Assembly: GCA_002989075.1 (NCBI GenBank)
Contig: PSQN01000003.1
Coordinates: 1,422,865-1,486,864, forward strand
Length of the DNA stretch: 64,000 bases
Origin: Arthonia radiata
Lineage: Eukaryota > Ascomycota > Arthoniomycetes > Arthoniales > Arthoniaceae
Direction: 5' to 3'
Shown here: piece by piece, positions 54,633 to 64,000 of the stretch
Layout: every line of letters starts with the position of its first letter
How positions within the stretch are numbered: the first letter of the stretch is position 1
Position numbers and translations under genes: made by a program
The notes under the pieces: generated by a model
Database searches by the model: none
Seen by the model: only the letters and a program-made list of their open reading frames with translations
What the model was told of the DNA's origin: nothing

Positions 54633-55115
54633 TATTAGAAATTAACCAACTAGCTGGTTAGCTGGAACCCCTAGGGGCCCGGAGTATTGAATAGGTCCTA
54701 CCAGCTGTCTCGGTCTAGAATAGAACAAGCCTTTTACCTAAAGGATCGGGCCTAGTAGCCCGGGTCTAGGACAAAAAGGAGCATTATACGACCCGTCCTA
54801 GACAGCTGGCCTGTAGTCTAAGACAACATAGAATAGACTTAGAGACTAATAGTTTTAAATAGACAGAATTACCGTCTTGTACGTAAGTTACGGGTTATCT
54901 GGTCTCTATTAAAAGAATAGATATCTAGTAAGTTCTATATAGGCCGCTAGACTTAGATATATAAGCTAGAATTCCTCTAGAGAATTCTAGCTAATAAGAC
55001 AGACAACATAATAACAGCTTCTCCTTGCTACTAAGTATTGTACTAGTCTTAAGCTAGTCTCGTCTTTCTACTCTTTGTAGTAGTATCCTTCTTCTTTCCT
55101 ACACCCTTTTTAACA
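54633..55115 (+). mobile_element. LTR-like repeat, copy 1 (about 483 bp)
   Basis: It matches 58426-58929 along its whole length in the same orientation, including AGAAATTAACCAACTAGCTG near the start, CTAGTAGCCCGGG in the middle and CTTGCTACTAAGTATT near the end. The ends have the short inverted TGTTA/TAACA-type termini of LTRs. Differences between the copies are mostly C/T and G/A exchanges. I see no matching target-site duplication. Fossil. Confidence 0.75.
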
Positions 55116-58100
55116 GGGAGTTAGTAATAGAAGAAGGCCGTTAAGAAGATAGATAAAGTTAAAAATTGCTTCTACTCTTAAAATAAAACTAAGACCAATA
55201 ACTATATAAATTAAAAGGAAACTTACTATAAGAGTATATATATATTTCTTCTAGGCTTCTAGTCTATATTCCCTTTTCTTTCTTCTCTTCTATCCTTTCT
55301 ACTTTATTTTAGCCTTCTTACTACTCTAGATCTATAAGTAGAAGTTAATAATATTACTTTAATGATAGCTATCTACTAACGTATCTACGCTACAATCTAT
55401 ATTAGCATTGTACTACTATTAGAACGTCTTATACTAAATCTACTTTAAGGATACTATAACCTCTATTATATAAGAATAATCCTATAGAGTAGTATCTAGT
55501 AGACAAGTCTTAGTCTAAGTACGCTAGAGCAAGATAATAGCGCTAATATATTAATTAAAAGCGCTATAGCTATAGAAGCAAGTCTTAGTATCCTTCTTAG
55601 CGTTATACTAGATAATAGAACGCTAATACGGCTTTAAAACTTTAGATACTATAAACTTAATCTTCTTCTTTAAGAACTATAGTAGCTTATAGCCGTTAAT
55701 AAGTAGGCTCTAGTACGTATTAATATACTAGTCTTTCTACTATACTAGCTATTAGCCGTAGAAGTTACTTATAGTCTTAAAGCGGAAGCTAGTAACGTTG
55801 CTATAGGCTTCTATATAGTATATCTTATTCTAATACTAATTCTAGTTGTTCTATACTACTTAGTTAGCGTCTATAGCCGGTTATAGAACCGCTATAGCGC
55901 TAGTAGCAACTCATTCTAGTATAAGGCTAGAGACGGTATAGTAGTTCTAGTAAGCGGCAAGATAATTAGTAGTAACAGAAAAGTGCTAGTAAGGCTATAG
56001 AGACTGCTACTAGAGTAGAGAGATCTAAAAGAGGTTATAATTAATAATAAAAGGGCGTAGTATATATAATTCTAATTATATTATATACAATAAGAATAGA
56101 TAGCAACGATAAGGTTGTAGAGAACGTTTCTAATAGTAGAAAATCAAGAAGTAGGCCGTATAGAAAGTAGATAAGTGTAATCTAGGTATAAAGCAGGAAG
56201 CAGTTAGATAGTAAAAAGGGCCTAAATAGGTTCTACTAGTATTCAAGCTAATTATTAAGGAGAAAAGAAAGGGATGCGTCTACTAAACGGAAGATATCCT
56301 CTTAGAATTGCAGCCTTTCTAAATAAACAATATTTTATTTTAATTCGCTATCGAGACGTTTATATATTACAACTATTCTCTCTCTTAAGAAGAATTGCTC
56401 TCGATTCGGATATAGTTTACTATATCTATTGTACCTTTTATCCTTTATATTATATAGAGCAATAACCTTATTAAAAATCTGCTGGCTTATATCTACGTTC
56501 AGTCGGAAAAAGAGTAATATTACTTACTATTATCTTATACGTTGTTTAGTACTAGTTTTCTGTAGTATTAAGTTATAGTGTTAAGCTTTACTTTTAATTT
56601 AAAGCTTCTAAGCTTAAGTTATAAGCTTGATAGTAAGGTTTTATATTATTTTTATCTAATTTTACGTTCTTTTATATACTCTTATATACGCTTTTACCAA
56701 TTAATTGTCCTTATAAATAGTAGCAACTAGCGTAAATAGGCTTCTTTGCTTCTAAATTAGTATCTATAGGTAGAAGCTTTGTTATTAATATCTAACAATA
56801 GGTATAAAATAAGGCTTCTACTCTTTTAAACTTTCTCTTTCTTTCTTTAATATTATTATACTCTTTTACTTAGTCTATAAGCTTCTCTTCTTTAGTAAGC
56901 CTTTACTTCTCTTTTTTAGTAAAGAGTTTGTAGCTAATTTAGTATTAGATTGCCTCTAATTTATTTTTATAATCTCTATTATATTAAGTTTTAACTCTAT
57001 TAACAAATCTACTACTAAAGCAAGCTTTTCTAAAGCGTTAACTTGCCGCTTAACTTACAGTATTAAGAACCTTAAAGCCGTTATTAATCTTAAAGCTCTT
57101 CTTTATAACGTATAATCTGGGTGTAGGGCAGAGAGCAGTTAGATAGCAAAAAGGGCCCAAATAGGCTCTACTAGTGTTTAAGCTAATTATTGAGGAGACT
57201 AGAAAGGGATGCGTCTACTAGAGAAAAGATATTCTCTTAGGATCGCAGCCTTTCTAAATAGGCAATATTCCGTTCTAATTCGTTATTGAAACGTTTATAT
57301 ATTACAACTACCTTCCCCCTTAAGGAGGATCGCTCTCGATCTAGGTGCAATCCGCTATCTCTATCGTACCTTTCATTTATTGTCTTACGTAGGGCAACAA
57401 CCTCGTTAAAAATCTACTAGCTTATGTCTGCGTTTAGTCGGAAAAAGAGTAATGTTACTTACTATTATTCTATATATCGTTTAGTGCTAGTTTTCTATAG
57501 TACTGAGTTATAGTGCTGAGCTTTACTTTTAATTTAAAGCTCTCAAGTCTAAGTTATAAGCTCGGTAGTAAGGTTGTATATTATTTTTACCTAATTTTAT
57601 ATTCTTTTATATACTCTTATACATACTTTTACCGATTAATTGCCTCTATAGGTAGTAGTAACCTACGTAAATAGGCTTCTTTGCTTCTATATTAGTACCT
57701 ATAGGCGGAAGCTTTGTTATTGGTACCTAACAATAGATATAAAATAAGGCTCTTGCTCTTTTAAACTTTCTCTTTCTTTCTTTAATATTATTATACTCTT
57801 CTGCTTAATCTACAAGCTTTTCTTCTTTGGTAGGCCTTTACTTCTCTTCTTAAGTAATAAGTTTGTAGCTAATTCGATGTTAGATTGCCTCTAGTTTGCC
57901 TTTATAATCTCTACTATATTGAATTTTAACTCTGTCAATAAACTTGCTGCTAAAGTGAGCTCTTCTAAAGCGCTAACTCGCCGCTTAACTTGCGGCATTA
58001 AGAACCTTAAAGCTGCTATTAATTCTAAAGCTCTTCTTTATAACGTTCGCAAGAAAAAAGCTCTTAAGGTTACTTTACTAATTTCTAAATTATCTGTAGC

Positions 58101-58425
58101 TTCTCCTAGTTTACGCTCTTCTAAACTAGATAGCGTATTTTTAACTTCTACGACTTCTTATAAGTCTACTATCTCTTATTGCTTTATCTTAGTTTAAATA
58201 TTAGCATTTTAGCTTGTTAAAAGCGTTACGTCTATAAAGATAACTCCGACAATAATAAGATTGTTCGTTCTTTCTATTAATACGGTACTGCTTATAAGCC
58301 CGAGTCGTCTATAAAGTCTCGCCGGTCTGCCTCCTCGAATTTCGCTTTTTGCGCCGTGCCTGCGTTAATCTAGCCTTAGCTAGAGGCTTACGTCTTAGTA
58401 TACTACCGTTATATAAAGGTCTTAG
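55116..58425. mobile_element. Fossil tract between the two LTR-like repeats
   Basis: If the two repeats are the LTRs of one element, this 3.3-kb tract is its inside, too short for a full gag-pol set. I find no recognisable protease, reverse transcriptase or integrase in it; two tandem 935-bp copies make up more than half (56176-58045). It could be a non-autonomous element or a nest of pieces. A less decayed patch with more GC is seen at about 58240-58390. The tract is broken throughout. Confidence 0.5.
56176..58045 (+). repeat. Tandem duplication, two copies of 935 bp
   Basis: Copy 1 (56176-57110) and copy 2 (57111-58045) are directly adjacent and aligned end to end with the same length. Shared words include GGGATGCGTCTACTA, GCAGCCTTTCTAAATA, GTTTATATATTACAACTA and CCTTAAAGC. 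Copies differ mainly by transitions, as RIP would leave them. The longest remaining frames (56274-56465 and 57919-58197) fall in this repeat and resemble nothing I know. Confidence 0.8.
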
Positions 58426-58929
58426 TGTTAGAAATTAACCAACTAGCTGGTTAGCTAGAACCCTTAGGGGCCCGGAGTATTAAACAGGTCCTACCAGCTG
58501 TCCCGGCCTAAAATAGAACAAGCCTTTTATCTAAAGGATCGGGCCTAGTAGCCCGGGCCTAGGACAAAAAGGAGCATTGCACGACCCGTTCTAGACAGCT
58601 AGCCTGTAGTCTAAGATAACATAGAATAGACTAAGACTAATAGTTTTAGATAGATAGAATTACTGTCTTATGTAGTAAGTTACAGGTTATCTAGCCTCTA
58701 TTAAAAGAACAGATATCTAGTAAATCCTATACGGGCCGCTAAACTTAAATATATAAGCTAGAATTCCTCTAGAGGATTCTAGCTAACAAGACAGATAACA
58801 TAATAATAGCTTCTCCTTGCTACTAAGTATTATACCTATATTAAGCCTAAGTATTGCACCAGTCTCAAGCTAGTCTCGTCTTCCTACTCTTTGTAGTAGT
58901 ATCCTTCTTCTTTTCTATATCTTTTAACA
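58426..58929 (+). mobile_element. LTR-like repeat, copy 2 (about 504 bp)
   Basis: Starts TGTTAGAAATTAACC and ends TTTTAACA, the inverted TGTTA/TAACA termini of an LTR. It is the same repeat as 54633-55115. It may be the right LTR of an element beginning at copy 1, or the LTR next to the minus-strand Ty3/gypsy fossil on its right; no clear polypurine tract borders it on either side. Fossil. Confidence 0.75.
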
Positions 58930-59519
58930 CTTATTTAGCGATATAGCTACATATAGTAGTTCTTCTATAAACTTCGATTTTAAGCATTATAAGGACTAAA
59001 TCTACAAGTAGCCTAAGAAATAGTACGCTAAGTATACTCGCTGTACTAGTGTTAGGAGGTTAGAAGACAAGTATAAAATAGTAAGTCTAATACCTCTCCG
59101 TCTTAAGTACTAATTGACCCTATATTAACGTATACTAGGTCTCCGCTCGGTAAAGACGTATCTATAACCTTTTTATACGCGCTAACTTCTTCTTAACCTT
59201 TAGCAAGAACGTCTAAGATAATAAAGAGTCTTTCTATAACGACTATCTTACTCTACTTCGTACCTTTTACGTTTAGCTATAGGCCTAGTAGCGCGGTCTA
59301 GGCACTAAGTCGGTCGAGTAAGCCAATACTAACGATTTTAAGTATATTAAGGCGCTACGCTAGAGCTTCGATTCTAATATAAGGTTGTACGGCCCTTAGC
59401 CGCCTACGAATAAGGCTCCTTACGAGCTAGCTATAGTAGGTCTAGTTGATTAGATTTAAGACCGCGTCGACGGTAATTGCGGCTAGGTTAAGTAGTATTA
59501 TACCGCCGATCTGTACTAA
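58930..59519. mobile_element. Relic sequence between LTR copy 2 and the gypsy fossil
   Basis: RIP-like AT/TpA-rich sequence with no long frame. Parts of the plus strand at about 59210-59290 look faintly protein-coding, but I cannot name a domain. It could be the end of another nested relic. Confidence 0.4.
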
Positions 59520-62500
59520 CTTCGGCGCTAGTTTGGGTAGTCTTCTTGTAGTTTTTTATCTTTTGTTTAGCTAGGGTTTTAGTCTGTGTAAGTAGTTTTC
59601 CTTAGCCTATTGGAATGGCTCTATATTTTCTCTCTATACAAGTCTTATTTTAGCTTTCTTATAGCTTAAGCTTTATAATTATATATAAATAGTCTTAGAG
59701 TTTAATACTATACCAATTCTATGTTCTAAACTGTACTTTAGATAATCTACCTTCTTTTTAGTGTTATATTGTAGGCTAATTACGTAGGCTTATAGTTCTT
59801 TCTTATTTACGTTGCTTAGTTCGTTTTAGACGCTTGCCTCTTGGCTTAGTATCTTTACGCTTCTTAAATTTCTTAAGGGCGTTAGAGTCTTTAAGATGTG
59901 TCTGCGGCTCTATTGTGTTATTTGCCTCCAACCACCCCTGCTACTTGGTCCAATACTAATCTTTGTTCTTAACCTTAAAGCGGATCGCCTTAACAAGCTA
60001 TTCTTTACTACTATCGACTTCAACTAGATTAGGCGGTTCTATACCGGACCGACAGCGATATAGCTCTAGTAAGAATACGTAGAAGACAGAGTAAATGTAG
60101 TAGAAGTCTAGTAGTGCCAGCTAGTAAGCTTGTTTATCTACTTTCTTAAGAATTCTAAATGGTCCTAAGCTTCGATCGTCGAGCTTCTTTATTGACCTCT
60201 TTGTCTTAAGATTCTTTAACAACAGTAGCACTAAGTTACCTACTACATAGTATTTTAGTGTATGCTTAGTGTTGTACTATTCTATCTATAGACGCTAAGC
60301 TTTCTCTAGCTGCTACTTTATTTCTTGTTAGCAGAGAAGACGTTCTTTTATATGCTTAACTACTATAGGATATTCTAGTCTAAGCTACCTTTCTCCTTAA
60401 TAGGAGGTGTCCTTACCGATAGAAAGGTTGTTCGGCTTAATTATAGTACAGTACCGATCTAGCGGCGGCGCGCCGTCTAGTACGTCTATAACGTAACCAA
60501 ACGCATATTCAATCGGCAAAATTTTTGTTAATAAATAAACTTTTGAATTGTACGCAAAAGTAGCTTCTTTTAGATACTTATACTAATTATCTTAATTCTA
60601 AGAGATATAGATACGCAGGTAGTTTTTAAGCTTCTAGTTCTAGCGCTCGGTTTAGCTATTAGTTTAAAGGTAAAATGCTATACTTAACCTTCGTTTTACA
60701 GCTAAATACTAGCAGAAGATGCTTTAATATAAGCTAGTAAATATAGATTCTCTATCAGACAAGAGGCTTCTTAGGAATCCCGATGTTTTTGTCTAGTGTT
60801 TATAAAGCACTTCTGCTAGCTCTATAGCATCTATAGTTTTACTAACTAGAATATAGATTATAAACTTAGAGAAGCGGTCTATAACTATAAGAATTGAATT
60901 AACAATGTCTCCGTTTTTTAAAAGAACTATCGGTAGTTTAACAATAAAGTCTAAGGATAGGTTCTTAAAGAAGTTAATTAGAACCGATATCGCCGCTATT
61001 TCGCTATATAGCTTATACCTCTTTACGGCTGTTCGTTAGTATATATTGTATTTAGCAATAAAGTTTTTAATATACGTTACTATCTTTTTCTACGTATATT
61101 TATGTCTTAGAATTTTAAGGGTCTTCTTAACCTTAAAGTAGCCAGCAAGCTTATTATTATAATTTCTACTTATAATTTTAAGCTTTAACGTAAAGTATTC
61201 TAATATCTAAATTTTACTATCTTAGCGCAACAACTCGTAGCTGTTAACTAACTATTTTACGTGCTTTAAAGACTTAAAGTCTGAGTTAGGCCCTATTAAG
61301 GTATCTAAGTTAATTCGACTCGTACGGCGCTTTCTTATACCAGCTTAATAGCGATCTATTGCCGTTTTATTACTTTACTAATCTTTAGTTCTAGCCAATA
61401 ATTTTAACTTCAATACTTTCTGCTTTATAAAGGCGTCTCTCTGCTGGGCTTCGAGAATTAGAGTCGTAAGACCCCGAGAAGTATTATTGTAAGCTATTTT
61501 GAGAGTAGTAGCTGTAACTACCTTAACTCGTAATACGAGAGCTATTAAAAAAGACTCTATATTAGTAGAGGAAGACGGACGCGTTTCTCGCTCCTAGGCG
61601 TCCTACATAAGGTCTGTATCTAACTCCGATTTGCCTCCGATTTAGGCTACAGTCGCGTTCAAGGTTTTAGATTAATAGCTAAACTACTAATAGTGTTTAA
61701 ACTAATTTTTAAGTAATATAATTAAGGTAGCAATTATACCTTCTTCTAGACTAGAGGGCTCTTCCTTAGTATTAGGTAAAGTAGTACCTCTCCTAAGCTT
61801 TTACTATAGGCTCGATAATATCTTATTAACGTTGTCTTCCTTTACTTTATATAAATTCTTATAATTTAGACGGTGCGACGGCGCGTCTGCTAGGTTCTTA
61901 CTATCCGTATAATATAGTATTTTAAAGTTAAATGCTAATAGGTCTTCTACCTAGCGCGTCTATCGGCGAGACAATACTTTTGTTATTATAAAATACCGTA
62001 GATTATTGTAGTCTGTTATAATCTTTACTAAGTACTATATATTAATAAGGTAATGGCGCTAGTACTTAAAGCTAGTCTATATTGCTATAAGCTCTTTATT
62101 ATAGGTATTATATCTTAGCTTAGCGTCTATAAATTTCTTTAAAAAGAACGCTACTAGATATAGATATGTATCCGCCTTATTATTGGTACTAGTCTAGGCG
62201 GTGTCCGCTATATCTAGTGTAGATAAGCCTAAGTTAATATTTAACGGCAATAGTAATCGACTATCTCTCCTTAGCTAAAGTAAGATGCCTACTATTATAA
62301 AGTTTAATGCGTTAATTATTAAAACGATCGATAGTGCCGGGTTAAAGTACGTTAGTACTGGTATATTTATAAAGGCTTGCTTTAGCGCTTTAAAAGCTTC
62401 TTGTTGGGCTTTACTCTAAATAAACTTAATGTCTTTCGTTAGTGCGTTTATTGGTACTACGATGCAGCTAAATCCGTAAATAAATCGCCGTTAGAAGTTT

Positions 62501-64000
62501 ACGAATCCCAGAAAGGATAGGATCTGCTTTGCGGTAGTAGAGACTAGTCATTCAGCTATAGTTTATACTCTTTTTAGGTTTATTTCGATACTATCGACTT
62601 CTACGGTAAACTCTAGGAAAGAAACCTTGGTGATGTAAAATTAACACTTCGACAGCTTTACAAATAAACCCTATTTACAGAGCCTTTGTAGAACTTCTTT
62701 AATATAGTCTTTATAGCTTTCCTCGTCTTTAGAGAAAATTAAGATATTGTCTATATAAACGATATACACAGTATCAACAAGATTGCCTATAGCTTTATAG
62801 ATATATATCTAGAACGTAGTAGAGGCGTTTGCTAGTCTAAAAGGTATTACTAGGTATTTATAGTGCCTATATTGGGTACGAAACGCTGTTTTCTACTTAT
62901 TCCCTTTACGGATGCGGATACGGTAATAGGCATCGTAAAGATTAAGCTTTGTAAATACCTTCGAGCCTTATAGACGATTAAGAATCTTAGAGACTAGCGG
63001 CAATACGTAGCGATTCTTTATAGTTATATTGTTTAAACCGCGGTAGTTAATATACAGTCTCAACAATCCGTCTGCCTTAAGTACAAACAGGACTAGGGCA
63101 CCCGTCGAACTAGTAGAGGGTTGTATCTATTCTTTCTTAATTATAGCATTTAAATACTTTCGGAGCGTCTTTAGCTTATTCTACAATATAGGGTAGATTG
63201 ACTTATACAGAGGTTCTGTACTATCTTTAAGCTTAATCTTATAAGTATGCTTACTAAGCGGTATAAGCTTACTCGATAGTTCTTCAGAAAAGATATCTTT
63301 ATATTTAGTGTACTGAGAAGGAAGCTTATCTCGCTTCTCTACTTTCTTAGGCTTGCTATCTAGGGTCCGGTCTAGCGGCGAACTGATGTCTAATAAAACC
63401 GCTATTTAATACTTATAACGTTTATCTACTTCTATCTATAGGATCGCGAAGTAGCACTGTTCGTCTCTTTGTAAATATACTAAAATTACGTCTTTATTAA
63501 CGATCTCAATAGATTTAGCTCCTGCTACCCGTTCTTTAGGCGCAGGAAGGTTTCTCTAAGCGATTGTTCTTATCGCCTAGCTAATCTGAGACTTAACTTG
63601 CTTAAGCTATAGGTATTCTAAGACGAGGCTGTATTCTATAAAGTTAGCTAAATATAGGTAGAGTTAGTAATACCGTTTCTCTCTATATATATCTCTTACA
63701 GTTACGTTTACGTTATAAGCGCTGTAAAGCTGCAGCTTATTTTTATTAAGGAACTTAGTATGCGGGAGCTTTACTTTATATAATTTTTGCTATCCTCTTT
63801 TAAGCACAATACAATAATTAATAAGGTTAATCTTTGTACCGGAATTTACTAGCGCGAGGACCTCTTGTGGCAATCTATTAAGCTGTACCGAGACTTTAAT
63901 TCGTCCTCGTTGTTAATTAACAGCCTTAAGCTTTAGAAACGCGAGACTTACTCTTGAGACCTATCGTTTCTCCGTCTAACTAGCGTCAAATTGACACCGG
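59520..64000 (-). mobile_element. Ty3/gypsy LTR retrotransposon fossil, cut by the window edge
   Basis: Read on the minus strand, decayed remains of a pol gene lie in Ty3/gypsy order: protease-like near 63700-63900, reverse transcriptase about 62450-63250, RNase H about 61900-62400, integrase core about 60300-61300, and integrase C-terminal part with a possible chromodomain-like end about 59900-60250. Order and resemblance fit fungal chromovirus-type gypsy elements. The element is clearly broken, with very many breaks; its 5' part lies beyond 64000. It sits in RIP-like sequence, so it is old but not datable by divergence. Confidence 0.8.

Noticed and set aside
1-64000. CRISPR array, rRNA genes or bacterial-type operons
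   Set aside because: None seen; the introns and gene types are eukaryotic.

Overview
The window is nuclear DNA of a filamentous ascomycete (Pezizomycotina, probably a Dothideomycete; the class is an inference). Genes carry few, short (45-95 nt) GT-AG introns with CTGAC or CTAAC branch sites. The housekeeping genes are clearly fungal, and the last 13 kb is a very AT/TpA-rich block of dead retroelements that looks like RIP (repeat-induced point mutation) damage.

Layout. 0.8-2.6 kb: F-box/LRR-like gene. 2.6-5.75 kb: no gene, but an array of about eight diverged 160-200 bp tandem units. 5.75-14.5 kb: four genes of unknown function that share one Cys-rich motif. 14.7-18.8 kb: HIRIP3-like histone chaperone, COG6 and a BolA protein. 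19.7-21.9 kb: a secreted IgE-binding-like protein and a small hypothetical. 24-28 kb: NIF3-like protein and a second F-box-like gene on a divergent promoter. 29.3-30.1 kb: fifth Cys-motif gene. 30.7-45.7 kb: GH128 glucanase, VMA12-like V-ATPase assembly factor, COQ1, a 7-TM protein, a single-pass surface protein, GH71 alpha-1,3-glucanase and trehalose-6-phosphate synthase. 45.9-47.4 kb: a long inverted repeat, a doubtful ORF and a 24-bp minisatellite. 48.2-50.6 kb: SEC18/NSF. 50.9-64 kb: AT-rich fossil block with two LTR-like direct repeats, a 935-bp tandem duplication and a minus-strand Ty3/gypsy fossil cut by the window edge.

Most interesting result. Five otherwise different proteins (genes near 6.7, 9.1, 11.7, 13.7 and 29.4 kb, on both strands) carry the same pattern: [C/H]xxC, then a Pro-[Leu/Ile]-[Ser/Ala]-[Trp/His] box four to five residues on, then Cx[x]C-Arg 21-26 residues after the second ligand. 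Two of them (11.7 and 29.4 kb) are clear paralogues that also share an intron position; the others have unrelated tails (coiled coil, helical, acidic). Acidic stretches, basic patches and SUMO-site-like motifs suggest nuclear proteins. I do not recognise this as a named family; it looks like a locally expanded, probably zinc-binding family.

Exon structures were derived by hand from splice signals and frame continuity. In every spliced model given as a full CDS the joined exon lengths are divisible by three.
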